Source: Episyrphus balteatus
Lineage: Eukaryota; Arthropoda; Insecta; Diptera; Syrphidae
Reading direction: 5' to 3'
Length of the DNA: 64,000 bases
Assembly (NCBI RefSeq): GCF_945859705.1
Contig: NC_079137.1
Coordinates: 29,507,322-29,571,321 of the forward strand
A program made the position numbers and the translations under genes. Shown piece by piece: positions 11,205 through 23,532 of this stretch; within the stretch, counting starts at the first letter, position 1, and each line of letters starts with the position of its first letter. Below the pieces are notes generated by a model. It saw nothing but the letters and a program-made list of their open reading frames with translations, had not been told where the DNA came from and did no database searches.

Positions 11205-11324
11205 ATCATGTATCTGTGGATGGATTTATATAAAGAATGCTCAATCAGTTTTACTTTTCATCACTTTTTTTAGTTTAAAAGATTTTCAAATAACTAACTT
11301 CTTAACCCACTCAGCTAAACATAG

Positions 11325-12498
11325 AAGAGCGGGTTAAGAAGGCAAGCATTGCAGTAAGACCTTTGGAAAAAAATGGGGTCTTTAATCAAAAGTGATTCTA
11401 TGGATTTACACAGCTGTTATACGACCCATTCTTACTTACGGTGCCATCGTTTAATGGCCTGCACTAAGTAAGGCATATAACATTAACAAACTTAAAAAGG
11501 TCCAGAGAGCAGCAAGCGTAGGGACGACAGGAGCTCTCCGGTCGTGCGTCGTGCCCAACTGAGGCACTAAACGTTCTCTTGCACCTTTTACCCATAGACC
11601 TTCATATTAAATATCAGGTGTCTTGTAGCGTTTTAAGGCTAAAAGAAACTGGCTGTTGGAAGGCAAAATCTTTTGGTCAGTGACAACAAATTTAGTACCA
11701 TCAGATATGTTTCTGACTCCCACCGACTATTGCACTCCTTCTTTGAACACTGTAAAGAATTGTAAGGTCAGCTTCCCGTCGAGGACAGACTGGGAAAAGG
11801 GAATTGTGACGAGAGACTAGGACACTTGCATTTTCACTGATGGCTCAAAAATGGACTGTGGGGTTGGTGCGGGTGTTTATCAGGAATCCCTTAATATTTC
11901 AAAATCCTTTCGACTTCCAAATTTTGCAAGCGTGTTTCATGTTTCAAGCAGAATTGCTGGCAATTAAGGAAGCTTGCAATTTACTAAGAATAAATTTAAA
12001 TCAAACCCAAAATGTAGCTATACTAACAGATAGTCATGACTATTAGGCAGCTATAAAAGCAATTTCTTCGGTCATGACATCATCCAAACTGGTTCAGCAG
12101 TGTAGAGAATAACTCTCGATGCTAAGCGAAAGCCTCACAATCACTCTCATCTGGATCCCAGGACATAGTGGTTTTGAGGACAACGAAAAGCCGGATGAAC
12201 TGGCCAGGCAAGGATCGGCCATTTATGAGTCTCTAGCGGAAGCAGTTAACATTCCAATTATAGGTGTCATCAGGAGTCTAACAAAAGCTAATAATAGGTG
12301 GCACGGTTTGACTAGCTGCGCCATATCTAGGAAAATCTGGCCCACCTACAATAAATCCAAAACCAATGATTTGATCTCCAGACCCAGAAAAGACATTAGC
12401 AGAATCGTTGCAGAAATCCATTTACCACTCACAAGTTTCATGAGTTTTGGTATCAAAACAGCGCATTCTAAGCGCATCAAGCACGGTTTGCTTTGAAC
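11325..12498 (+). pseudogene. Decayed LINE remnant: RT C-terminus plus RNase H
   Basis: Several frames must be combined to read it. The first part (about 11380-11690) contains WIYTAVIRPILTYGAIV, then KLKKVQRAA, then LLHLLPIDLHIK, which match the region after the reverse transcriptase in RNase H-bearing insect LINEs (I/R1/LOA type). The second part (about 11820-12490) is an RNase H domain: FTDGSKMDCGVGAGVY, ELLAIKEACN, LTDSHDY, WIPGHSGFEDNEKPDELAR. Stops at 12044 and elsewhere, plus frameshifts, show it is dead. Its 5' part is missing. It lies 120 bp downstream of AIMP1 in the same orientation. Confidence 0.75.
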
Positions 12499-12563
12499 GC
12501 TTACCTACCTAAAATGTAGTTTTTTTTTTGTGGATTTTCCATGACTTCGTGAAAGGTCGGTAT

Positions 12564-12826
12564 CATAAACAAAAAATACCAAGACTGGAAAATTTCGTAC
12601 GTCTTTCCCCCCGAAACCCTTTTGTGTACAGTGCTGTCTGTGAATATATGTGAAAGCCACCACGTTGGTAAATGACGTTAACACGCACACATTTATAGAT
12701 TCACCACATTCACCACACATTTGACACGAACACAACGATAGGTTCACGACATTCACCACACCTCGCAGCTTGTAGGCAAACGTCAGTTGACCGCCGAGTT
12801 TCCAGTCTTGGTATTTTTTGTTTATG
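12564..12826. mobile_element. 263-bp non-autonomous element with 8-bp target duplication
   Basis: Inverted ends CATAAACAAAAAATACCAAG and complement. Exact 8-bp direct repeats GTCGGTAT lie at 12556-12563 and 12827-12834. The 8-bp duplication points to the hAT or P superfamily; the terminal CAT resembles P-type ends, but this is inference. Internal CACCACATTCACCACA-like repeats occur and there is no gene. Open frames on the minus strand across it are chance. Confidence 0.8.
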
Positions 12827-12865
12827 GTCGGTATTATAAGAGACGGAAAGTGCGCTGAAAGCATA

Positions 12866-14668
12866 CAGTGCTGCTAAAAACATTCCGGATTTTTTTGTCA
12901 TTTTCATCAAATAAAATTTTATAACACAAAACTGAAACAAAATATTGCTTTAGTATTTTTTCTAGGTCGTTTATATATCAGTTAAGCAATTTCAAGAGAA
13001 AATTAGGACCTTTAACACATACAAAAAAAATTAAAAATTGAAAAATGAAGTAAAGCCAGAATTTCGGCTGTGAAAAACTAACCGGATTTTTTAATGTTTA
13101 TACTTAAAGTTAATATTTTGTTCAGAAACCTTTGTTTTCTAAAACTGCTTGGCACCAACGAGGCTTGGACTCGGACAAATTAAATAAAATAGAACTAGGA
13201 ATATGCTCCTAGTCATTTTTAAAAGCTACAAGAACGTTAGTTGCTGAGGTGTGCTTTTCCTTCTCTACCTGTCACTTAAAGATGGCCCACAAATTTCCAA
13301 TCGGGTTCAAGTCGGATAATTGTGCCGGCTATTCCAAGCCAGGAGTATTGTCTACCCCGAACTACTGTTTTTACGAGCTTTTAAGAATTTTTGGCATCAT
13401 AACTTAAAGGAAGAGCCAATGTAAAGGCATTTCTTTCTCCTTTGAAGCCTGGTACCCTGCTCGCGCTAAATTTTAGCTGAGATAAAATTCCCATACAAGT
13501 TATCGATAACTTGTATGGGATCCATTTTATCTCGGCTAAAAATTTTCGATAATTTGTATGGGAGCTAAAATTTAGCGCGAGCAGCGTACCAGGCTTTATG
13601 GAGAAATTATCTACTCCAACATCTCTCCATTGTGGTAATGATCCATAATTCCGTTGATTTTGGGTAACGGGGTAGAGCCTGCAGCTAGAAAAACCCCAAA
13701 CTGTCAATGATCCTCTGCTGTGCTTCACGGTAGGGAGCATATTGTTTTGGTTTCAAACATGTCCATGTTTGAGCGCCTGGCTGCCATTTTACAATCGGAA
13801 TAAAACAAGTTAAAATTGCTTTTATCATTGAAAAACATATTTTTCCGTTTTGTTATCGAGCAATACAGATGATTTTTTGTAAATACAACCATGATGAAGT
13901 ATTTTTATTCGAAAATTTAAAGTGTTTCTTAAGATGCTTTAATTGCCTACCTTTTTAGACAATGCTTAGTATTAAGGAATGACTTTTTTCCGAGCGGAAA
14001 GAGATTAAGACCAAATCTCTCAAAGCCTTGCTTAATGTACTTTATGTTGAAGGCAGATTAAGCTCCTCATAAATCATTTAAGAAGTCGCAAACGGATCTT
14101 TTATCAAAGAACTCTTTATTCGCCTATCAGTTTTTAGAGATATTTTGTTATGGCATCCACCCAACTGATCTGCTTCAACTGATTTTTCTCTTTTCTACTT
14201 TTTGACGATATCATACTCACTTGACGTTGCAATGTACAACATCCCAATGGGATAACATTTTGTTTTATTTCGGTTTGAATATGTTTTACGACTAAGTAAC
14301 GAATTTTATGACTACAATCCGTTATTCCATTAAATTATTTATACATTTCATAAAGCTAACAACTTTGTTTGTCACCACAAACAAAAATTTTACAGAAATG
14401 GCGCTTAAAACCGTTACCTCAACACCGAGAATCGAAATCCTTGAAAAATCCGGTTAGTTTTGCACAGACGAAATTCTGACTTTCCTTCATTTTTCAATTT
14501 TTAAAATTTTTGAATGTATTAAAGAACATTTTTTTGTGTTCAAATTCCTTAACTGATATATTAACGATCTAGAAAAAATATTAAAACAATATTTTGATCC
14601 AGTTTTGTGTTATAAAATTTCATTTGATGAAAATGACAAAAAAATCCGGAATGTTTTTCACAGCACTG
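12866..14668 (-). mobile_element. Tc1-like transposon with about 230-bp inverted repeats, decayed transposase
   Basis: Ends CAGTGCTGCTAAAAACATTC and complement, bordered by TA (12864-12865, 14669-14670). The inverted repeats reach about 230 bp (12866-13097 and 14440-14668). On the minus strand a Tc1-type transposase can be followed in pieces from about 14330 to 13110. The most recognisable piece is near the end: QLSDLNPIGNLWAIFK, which corresponds to the SPDLNPIEHLW motif holding the third catalytic acidic residue (here replaced by G). Many stops and frameshifts make it inactive. A 152-bp palindrome is nested inside at 13445-13596. Confidence 0.85.
13445..13596. repeat. Nested 152-bp palindrome in the Tc1-like element
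   Basis: Ends AAGCCTGGTACCCTGCTCGC and complement (one or two differences). The centre contains a second smaller palindrome CATACAAGTTATCGATAAC. It interrupts the transposase region, so it inserted after the Tc1-like element. No clear target duplication. A similar motif (AGTACCCTGCCCGGAGCTAAA in part) appears near 16648. Confidence 0.65.
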
Positions 14669-14670
14669 TA

Positions 14671-16221
14671 TGTATGAAGACGAAGATCCCCTGCAAACCA
14701 AACCTCAGTAGTTTAGGGGAAATTACAACCACCAACAAAGTCTATACTTTGTAGGTGTATGTGTTTCCTTATTTACCAAAATCTCTCCCCTCAAAATATT
14801 GTAGTTTTGTTTCTCCTGAAAAAAATAAACTCTTTGGTAAATGGGAGGAAAAGAGAGCGATGTATGCAATGCACAAAGTTTTGTCTCTTTTGTAATGGCG
14901 GCGCGCCATTGATTTGACTTTTCCTGCATTTTATATTTTCTAGTGAAACCTTGATAGCCGCAGCAACATATTCGTTAAGAAAAAAAACATTTCTGTGCTC
15001 CATTTGATAGATAAATAGAACAATTTAACTTAAAAAATAAATAAAATCTTCTCAGTGTTATTTGTGAAAACTATTTTCTAAAAAAAAACAATCTACCGCA
15101 CAAATTCTTCGGCACGCCACATAAATTCCACCACCATTTCCACCATCAAAATGCACAGCCTCAGCCTTGTGCATTTAGAAAAAAAATGACACAAAAACAA
15201 CCACCAATTGATTTGGAAAATAAAGGTATGCTGATTATAAAATTGATAAATTATAAAGTTGTTGATTTTTCTGTCTTTTAGTGGCGATCGATTCCAGACA
15301 TCATTGACTGAGTTTACAGCAGCTTCAGCCTTGAGCATTTAGAAAAAAAAAGTCAAAACAAGATACAAAAACTACCACCAAAGTGCAGACTGCAGAGTAT
15401 TTTTTTTTTTTTTTCATTTTTCTCAACTGGCCAGGCCACAGTGGCGTGCCCAAGGATCTTTTTTTATGTATTTTGTTTTAAAAAAAAAACTATTTTGTGT
15501 TTTTCCAATAAAATATTAAATAATAGTTGTTTAAAAGAATTGTTTGTTTGTTTTGAAGATTTTTTTATTTTCAGATGAAATTAAAATATGGATTTTAGCA
15601 GTACGGATATAAACCCATGAAAGTGCTCCAAATAAGTACTTTAAAAGTACAAGTTTCAGTGCTTTTTCTGTAGGTAAAAAAGTACTGCAAAATGTACATC
15701 AGAACCACTTCCAGAAGTGCTTCGCTGATGCACTTTTGAAGTACATTTGTCTGTACTATTAATGGAGGGGAAATTTATTTCATCTTGCATGCAAGAAAGA
15801 GATAGCTGCTTCACGTATTCTTATATACAGAAAGTATATAACTGAGTTTTTTCCCGGGCTCCTATCTTTTTTCAGTGGAAAAGAAGTACTTCTTTTACGT
15901 ACATATTTCACCGGTTTTTTCTGTAGTTCTGCGTTTGCTGGGTCGGCGAGTTAAATTCCTGATCCGAGGCTGAACCACGTTTGTACAACAGGCACTAAGG
16001 GCCAGTTGTACAAATATTTAATCCGTTGTTCAGCAACTTTTATCTTCTGAAATCGGTGGTAAGGTTTAGCACTGGTTCAAGGTTCATATATGGTCCCGTT
16101 TCTGCCTGAACCACGTATCTGCACTGCAAATTTTGTTCGGTTCTTAAAATAAATAGACATTTTTCTCAAAATTAAAAACATGAATTGAACAAAGGGCAAT
16201 TAAGTTATGTTAAAAGCATAT
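14671..16221. other. Intergenic with a partial direct repeat
   Basis: No host gene recognised. A phrase CAGCCTTGTGCATTTAGAAA at about 15161 recurs at about 15327 with variation, followed in both places by ACCACCA-containing sequence, so a local duplication of about 165 bp is likely. Short AAGTACTTTT-type repeats crowd 15615-15760. Open frames here lack similarity. Confidence 0.45.
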
Positions 16222-16224
16222 TGA

Positions 16225-16396
16225 AGGCTTGGCCACACCGGAGGGTATGCGGTAGCGGTACGGGTAGAGGTAACGGTACTTGTATGAAAAAAATTCCAAA
16301 CTGACATATCAACGTTCAGATGTGGAACTTTTTTCATACAAATATCGTTACCGCTACCCGTACCGCTACCGCATACCCTCCGGTGTGGCCAAGCCT
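16225..16396. mobile_element. 172-bp palindromic MITE family, copy 3
   Basis: Full 172-bp copy; flanks TGA on both sides (16222-16224, 16397-16399). Apart from the target it matches copy 2 closely. The TGA target broadens the site preference of the family from TWA to TNA. Confidence 0.9.
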
Positions 16397-16741
16397 TGAT
16401 TGACTTATTTCTACACTTAAACCTTTGCATCTATTCTATCTGTTAGTTATAAAGCGATCTTTATTAAAAAAATGTAGTTACGACTCTACGAGGTTCAAGC
16501 AGAAACGGGACGATATGTAGAAATAGCCATATTCATGCTTGAACCGAAGTTGACCCCCAGCTAATCCGCCGAAATCGGTGGGTTAAATTCCTGAACCAAA
16601 GCTGATCCACGTTTGTACAACTGGAAAGGTTTTTTTTTTGACAGATCAGTACCCTGCCCGGAGCTAAAAAAGAAAAACGGCTATTGGTTGTCAAATTCTA
16701 TTTGCCAAAAGAGATCTTTTTTGTTTCAGATCAAATTTTTA

Positions 16742-17469
16742 ATGTCGAATTCCTTTCAATTGAAAAATCGAATTTTCGGCGATCTCGAAGCGATTTTTTT
16801 CTGAAAATCATGTTCCATAGAAAAAAAATTCGCCTCAAACGAAGCAGAATTCGATTTTTTTTTAATCCCTCTTTTTTGAGAGATTTACACGGATTTGCAC
16901 ACACACTTGGAACATTTGACATTTCTCAAACGTCAAGCTGAAAGTTTTCTTCGAGTTGTTTGTTTTTTTGAGAACACCAACTTCAAATAAAGAGTAAATT
17001 TTAATTGAATATCGTATTTTTATTGCGGAAAAATATGAAATCAATAAAAAAAAACAATGTGCGATCAAAATATATTTTTTCCTGACATAGTTCTTGTGAA
17101 AAAGTCAAATTACTGTGACTTTTTTTCTCGTAATTGTCGTCAGAAAATTTTTTCTCTGTAAAACCACAGCATACGGCCAAAATAATAACCTTCTACTTCA
17201 TCTGCACTCAGATCTTAATAATAACTGCAATTTCAATTTGATTCTGATTAAAATAAATCTATATTACCGAAGAAAATAAACAAAATTGTTGATCAAAGAA
17301 ATCTCTGGTTTTATTTTGCAAAAATTGTTTTGGTTTCAGCTTGTAAAAATTGTTGTCAAATGACACACATACAATCGCAAAAAGAATTCGGTCTGTTTTC
17401 ATGTTCCTTTTTAACACCGAAAATTCGATTTTTTTGAGGCGATTCAAAAAATTGAAAGGAATTCGACAT
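16742..17469. repeat. Fold-back repeat upstream of the coilin gene
   Basis: Arms around 16742-16780 and 17417-17469 are inverted copies (ATGTCGAATTCCTTTCAATT and TTTTCGG words). The inner part is AT-rich with no protein. The ends are uncertain; the element is probably an old MITE. Confidence 0.55.
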
Positions 17470-17881
17470 AAGAACATTTGTTTTTTGTTAATTTTTTAAC
17501 AGTTTATAAGGAAAAGTTGATCACACACAGTAACAAAGAATATTTTTTGCACTGTTAATAATAATTTTTGGCAATATCCATTTGCCACAAGAGATCATTG
17601 GATTTGCTATAAAAAACTCTGTTTCCAAAAGAAATCGACATTATGAAAAATAAAATTGCTTTTCTAGCAAATAAAATTTTGTCTTTTTTAAACGCGTGCA
17701 TTTTTTCCATTGAACGCACCCAGTGGCATTTTCTGTCACAGAAATGTCATTCCAAAAACCCAAAAAGTTGTTGGGTATGAAATAAGCCGGCAACCATAAC
17801 GATTTTTCTTCTATTCCTGAAAAATTAATAATTTCTTGTTTCTTATATGTATTTTGTAAATTATAGTACACAATTTTCAAA
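17470..17881. promoter_or_regulatory. Upstream region of coilin gene
   Basis: AT-rich. It should contain the promoter and 5' UTR of the coilin gene. No TATA box or initiator could be called with confidence. Confidence 0.3.
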
Positions 17882-19651
17882 ATGAAGTTCCGTTTAAAAA
17901 TGGATCTGTCCCAATTCTATCACGATGAACGCAATCTAGCTTATATCCTCGTCGATCCGAAATGGGACCAAGTTATTTGCCTACAGGAGCACGTTCAAAA
18001 GCTATTCGATGTTCCCGAGGTGCAATTTCTTACCGATGATGGAATTTACATTCCTCCACGAGAATCCATTGATGTTATCAAAAGTAATGATGTTTTGAGG
18101 TAAGTTTTTGTCTGTCGAAATTTTAGGAAATTCCAATATTGATTCCGTTTAGAGCTATCATTCCAATAAAGTCTAAGAAAAAGAAGAAAAAGCGATCAAA
18201 ATCGTATTCGATGAATGGTTCTGTCCTTGAACCAAGTGACGCTTCCTTAGAAATCACTGGCGATAAACGCAAATGCGACGACGACGATGCAGAGGGACTA
18301 ACTTGTTCCACCCCAAATATTCAACCGAAGAAAAAACAACGAACTGCTATTGACGTGGAAGAACAAAACAGTTCCATTATAATTAAGGATCAAAGTTCCA
18401 TTAAGGAATTCGAAGAAAGTAACATACAAGCTCTTCAGAATAGCAATACAGTTACTAGTACAATAGATTCTAATGAACAAAACAAATCAAAGGAAGGCAT
18501 TGAAACCTTTGTATGTCCAACAAACGATGCCAATGATGTCACTGCCAAGTCACGAAAACGAAAGCGTTCTCGCAAAAATAAGAACTCTCTTGATAACAAA
18601 GACAATGAAGAGAAAAATAGTCGACTTTCATCAGGTGAGTGTTTTGGTTTCGGTTATTGACAAGAATTGGTTTTTAAATGTTTATCTTGAATTAAGTTCC
18701 TATTCCAATTTCATCTTCTACCCTGAGACTATCCAAAACAATGTCAACTCCCAATTCGTCAGTGAAGCATGTACACTTCAGTGACGAAGAACCAACTTTG
18801 ATTGAAGAAAATCCCAAATCTAAATCAGATCTTGTGATATATCGAAGTCTTCTTAGTATGGATACTGAGGTTAGAATAGTGGAAGCAGAAAAGGAAGAAG
18901 AACTAAATACTAAGACAGAGCCAGAATCTCAGGTTAAGAAACCCGTAATTCAAATTCACGAACATATTGTTATACTTCCTGCCCCAGAATTGGATATTTC
19001 GTCGGCAGATGCTGATCCAAATGAGTATTGTAGCGTTATTGAGGTAGATGACAGTGTTGTAAGGTCAGAACCTGATGAAGAGACAACTCAAGCAGTTAAT
19101 GAAATCATTGAAGATATCAATGTTGATAAGATTCTTCCACTTTCTGAGGAGCTATCGGAAATGCCAAATGTCGGTGATGTCATACTTTTTAAAGTAAGTT
19201 GTGTTTGCAAAGTTTTTACTTGCTAATCTTAACGATGATATGGGTTGAACTCTATAAAAATAATGGTTGGTTCTAATCTTTTTAAGAAGCAACCCTCCTT
19301 GTTTTAAAAGAAAAATTATAAAATATATATTTTTTTTAAGATGTACCAACTAAGTGAAGCCTGTACGCCAGAAATATCAAAATACATCTGCGGACGATGT
19401 GAAGAAATTGACCCAAACATGAAAACATTGAATTGCCTTGTGCTAGGTTTAGAAATCTATAAAAAAAACTTTGGAGATACAAACTCTAATTTTTGTTTCT
19501 GCCTTTTTTTCTAGATGGTTTTGAGCAGTTAGATGAGAACTTACCAAAACTTACTCCTAGCGATGAGAATCAAGTCAAGCGATGGGGAAAGATGAACTGT
19601 TTTCAGTTTTCCTTCAATGAAATGCTGGATAAGCGAGTTTTTAAGATGTAA
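17882..19651 (+). CDS. coil: Coilin (Cajal body scaffold protein)
   Basis: Coilin organises nuclear Cajal bodies, where snRNPs and scaRNPs mature. Five exons: 17882-18099, 18153-18634, 18697-19193, 19341-19446 and 19515-19651, all GT-AG with introns of 53-147 bp. The join keeps one frame and gives 479 residues. The N-terminal domain (residues 1-73) is the conserved self-association domain (MKFRLKMDLSQF, then WDQVICLQEHV and VPEVQFLTDDGIYIPP). Next come lysine/arginine clusters (KSKKKKKKRSKS near 80-90, and RKRKRSRKNKN), typical nuclear-localisation segments, and a long acidic, poorly ordered middle. The C-terminal domain begins near residue 390 (VGDVILFKMYQLSEACTPEIS), resembling the atypical Tudor-like fold of coilins. 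It ends FNEMLDKRVFKM. Poly(A) signals are at 19803-19812. Convergent with the angel gene. Confidence 0.9.
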
Positions 19652-21675
19652 TTTGTTGTAATCATTTTAATATCGTCTATGGATATTATCACTGACTTCT
19701 CTACCTGTTATGTTTATGAACAATTTTTTGCCGTGAAAATGTATTTCTTTTTGTTATGTTATAAATTTTTTGTATTCAAAATCCTAATATGATCTGTCAT
19801 TAAATAAATAAAATAGAACAGAAATAAGAACCAAATAAAGTTAATTTGTTTTGTGATTTGTCAAACCAAGTAATCAAAACAAAAAGAAAACAAAATAATT
19901 ATAATTATAGAATAGGTCTGTTTAATGAAAAAAATCTAGGACAGAACAGACCAGAGCAGCACAAGTTTGCAAATACTGTCAGAACAAAAAAGAACAGAAA
20001 AGTTCTACTAAGTATTTAACAAGATTGACAAATATCTACATCACTTCCAAAATTTTAAATTTAAATACAATTTATTTAAATAGTAGAACTTAAGCTGTTA
20101 TGTTCTACCTAGGCACTTTTATTTTATGAAAAAAGCAAGAATGTCGCTCAAAAATTGATGTCGGTAGTACAAAGGACATGAATTATTATCAATTTAATAA
20201 AAATAAACTTACTGGTAGACCAGAATGTGTGTCTGTGGCTTGTGTCTTGTGTCGCTGTCAAAGTTAAAAAGTATGAAATTAGTATATTGGTGCCAGAATA
20301 CGTAGCTGTGGCTGTGGCAAGGAAATTCGCTGTGGTACAAGTCGAGTCGACTTTTACTTCAAGCTACAAGCGCAATGACTTTTGACGTTTCTAATGTGGT
20401 TACTCAGTTAAAATTTTTTTTTTTCAAGGCAATTGACATTTTTGTACGCCACATAATTCTGTTCATCTTTTCTACATTTTGAGCGAATTTATTTGACATC
20501 TTGTACCACGACGTTTTTCTTTGCTACAAGCGAATTTTCATTCTGTTCAACCAGTTACATTCATTAACTTAAACCATCCACAGATGGTACAATTTACACC
20601 ACAGTTTTTTGTATGAGGCACTATTTTGCTGTCATATTTCATTGACTAATTTTGACACACCCGCACATTTACACACACACACGAATAATTTTTGTTTAAC
20701 CAATTAACACTTATTTATGGCTCAAATATACTTTTTTACACTTTTATTCCGCAAGATAAAGACACAAACTTGAAAATTTAACGATATTGTTGTATATTAA
20801 TTGCTAAATTGCTCAAAATCTATTTAAATTATTTGACGTTTCTATTGATTTGACTTTTGAATTTGAAGTTCTCAGCGATTTATATCATGAAAGTAAATCA
20901 TTGCTAGGTTAAACATAAATATTTTTTAGCAACTTAGAATAAACTAAGTAAAACACAAGAGTTATGTTCGACCTAGCTAAGATGAGAATTTATGACTAGT
21001 ATGAGCAAATGGGCCTTAAATTGTTAACATATCGTTCCTTATTCATTTCGCTTTCACATTCTTGTAGAAATAATTTTGCCATTCGGAGTATAGTAGATTT
21101 CATACCGAGAGTACAAAAGATTCGTTTTTGACTTTTTAAATTTTGGAACAAAATACATAGTAGTCCACAGACCCTCCAGGTTGGCGTCCTTTACCACGAG
21201 AAAAACTGCCCGAATTCAAAAATAGGAATTACAGCTGAGCTGTGAAACAATAACATAAGGTTGATCCGGACGAAGTTAAGGGCCAGTTTGTTTTTGTTCA
21301 CAGTCGATTATTCCATAGAAAAATCCTTGATTAAGAAATAATCGAGTGTGAACAAACCGACTCTAAGTCTAAGAAAAAAAAGGGATTGTTAGAGTTTCAT
21401 CATTTTGAAAACGGTCGATTGAAACATTGACAAAATAAAAGACTCGTCTTGTACTTTATATTCCATCTCTTATTTTTTTTTAATAAACCCCTACAGATCC
21501 GTGTAATTTAAAAACAGGTTGTGCTCCTGCACACAAAGTAAGATCCTATCTTGCTTATTAATTAACTAAAGGACCTCGTTTTTGAATCACAAAACTTTTA
21601 TTAACAAAAATATATTTCATCTGTAAAAGAACAATCAATAAAACTCTGCCGTCTTTGGAATATAACCAACATCCA
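19652..21675. other. Intergenic between coilin and angel genes
   Basis: The coilin poly(A) signal (AATAAA at 19803) and the angel poly(A) signal (AATAAA on the minus strand at 21602-21597) lie inside. Between them is a short inverted pair around CTGTGGTACAAG (about 20329 and 20502) and a palindrome GGCCAGTTTGTTTTTGTTCACA with its partner (about 21282-21365), probably small decayed MITEs. No gene was seen. Confidence 0.5.
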
Positions 21676-23278
21676 TTACTCAATTATAGGAAATTTTAAA
21701 TAAAAGCGCGCTGCCAGTATCAAATGATCCGAACCGTGTTCCTCATTCGGTAAAATTCCAATTGCCCTACATTGCTTCATAGTTGGCAATTGATAGACAG
21801 AAAGCAATTGCAATGTCCCATTTTTAGGAGATCTTTGTTTTTTCTTCGCTTTACTATAAAATATATGATCGACAGTGACCCACCCGTTTTGAAATATCGA
21901 GCCATATGACATTCCATCAAAATGATCATATGCTGATCTTAAATTTAATTCGTGAGATAGAGTTCCAGTAGCAAATAGCGTAGAATGGTTTGGATGTTTG
22001 TCCTTGATTGGAATCTAAATTAAATTTCAATGTTTAGTTTTTGCTTTAATTGAAACCAATTTAACCTGCCTGTTGTGGGCAATTTTTGTAGTCGCTTTCA
22101 ACGCAGTCAATATGTTGACAGTTGTCAGTGATCCGTAATTGGTGGGATATAAAATTTTTTCCAGTCAACGGTAATCCGTAAGCTCCCGATTCGCTGAGAG
22201 ATGTTTTCGCTAGGTTTTCATAGCAAAGTTTTCCGGTTGTAATTAATTGAAAAGGAGCGGAATTTGCTTGCAAATTGAAATCACCCGTCACAATGCATGG
22301 CATTCTGTCCAATTTGCCAGGTTTAACGATCGAATGTCGATCAAGTTCTGCTAACAAAACCATTATCTGTGCAAGTCGAACGTCTTGTCTTCTTGGATTG
22401 AACAGAAGATGTGTTGTACTTACTACAAAATTAGCCTCTTTTCTTGCTTTACAACGAAATTTTGCAATTAGTGCAATATTATGTCTATCTAAAAGCTATT
22501 GATCAGAAACAAAAATTACCTAGTTTATTTGGTTAACGTTTCAAAATACTTACTTGAATATCTGGTCGAAAGAATTCAACAACATCTTGCAAAATAAGTT
22601 CGAACAATTTGTTGTTGTATATTATAGCACAGCCATCAGATTTTGGTCCAGTTTTCTTTTTAAATAAGCAGGACATGGAAGGCATTTGAGATCTGATACT
22701 TGTCATGATGTCATCCAAATGATTTTCCTGAACTTCCTGTAGGCAGATTATATCTGGTTTTTGTTGGATTATCTTTTCGGTTATTCTTGCCGAACGGTAA
22801 CTCCATCTCAGATATAATTGATTGGATTGCCTGTAAAGATATATATGCTGGAGAAGAAGATCCTGTGCAAGAATGTTGTACGAGACAAGAGTAAACGGCA
22901 GCCCGGATGTTTGAGGGTTTGGTTTGGCCGAGAGCTTTTTCCAATATCGATACTTGGAGTTAACATCTGTCTGGTATTAGAAATTGTCTTTTTATTAAAA
23001 CTTTTAAAAGAAATGAAAAGAGTACAAACCGAATAATCTGTTTGACTGGATCGAGGTTGCTCAAACATTTTTTTAAATGGAATTGGTCTTTCATTAATGA
23101 ATTGGGAAAAATATCTTTGTTTAGTTTGTGAATTGTACCATTGCTTGTATATTTTATTGGTAAATATTGGGTAAACTATTTGGATACGTCTCAAAAGGGG
23201 ATTCATGAAGACCAACCAAAACAACACAGTACATTTTCTGAGAAAAATAACTGAGAAAAGAAAAGTGAAAAATAGCAA
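21676..23278 (-). CDS. angel: Angel-type CCR4-like endonuclease/exonuclease/phosphatase
   Basis: Member of the CCR4/nocturnin/ANGEL nuclease family, which acts on RNA 3' ends (ANGEL proteins remove 2',3'-cyclic phosphate). Four exons on the minus strand: 23278-23030, 22970-22554, 22495-22070 and 22014-21676, all phase 0; 476 residues from the first ATG, or 452 from the in-frame ATG at 23206. The EEP core is complete: SYNILAQD (113-120), the metal-binding glutamate in CLQEV (E162), KKKTGPKSDGCAI, VSTTHLLFNP, GDFNL (293-297), TVDHIFY (D413, H414) and SDHLILAARF (D460, H461). The third intron (22069-22015, 55 bp) fits the frame only if its donor is GC, giving CAG/GCAGGT; the GT five bases further on would break the frame. 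A LINE is inserted 34 bp upstream of the first ATG. Confidence 0.92.
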
Positions 23279-23298
23279 ACGTCAAAGACACAAAAAAG

Positions 23299-23312
23299 CA
23301 AACTCAAAAATA
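23299..23312. repeat. Target-site duplication of Jockey-like LINE, left copy
   Basis: CAAACTCAAAAATA. The identical 14 bp recurs at 29024-29037 immediately after the LINE tail. The first C may belong to the tail, so the duplication is 13 or 14 bp. Confidence 0.88.
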
Positions 23313-23532
23313 GGAGTGCAAGTGTATGTAGGGGATTTTTGGCGGCTTTTTGAGACACGTGTTTAACACAGCAATTTTATTGTGAAAAACTAAATAAAAA
23401 TCATTTAAAACCAAACAAAAACCCCTCAAAAAACTTAAATAATCAAATATTTAAAACAAAAGCAATCTAAATTGCCTGCTATCTTAATTGATTTATTTGT
23501 TCAAAAAATGCCACACGGCACAAGCCGGAGAG

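Noticed and set aside
12505..12940. Minus-strand open frames of 119 and 76 codons
   Set aside because: They cover the 263-bp element and the end of the Tc1-like transposon and have no protein similarity.
23488..23532. Upstream extension of LINE B ORF1
   Set aside because: No ATG in frame; the first ATG is at 23533.
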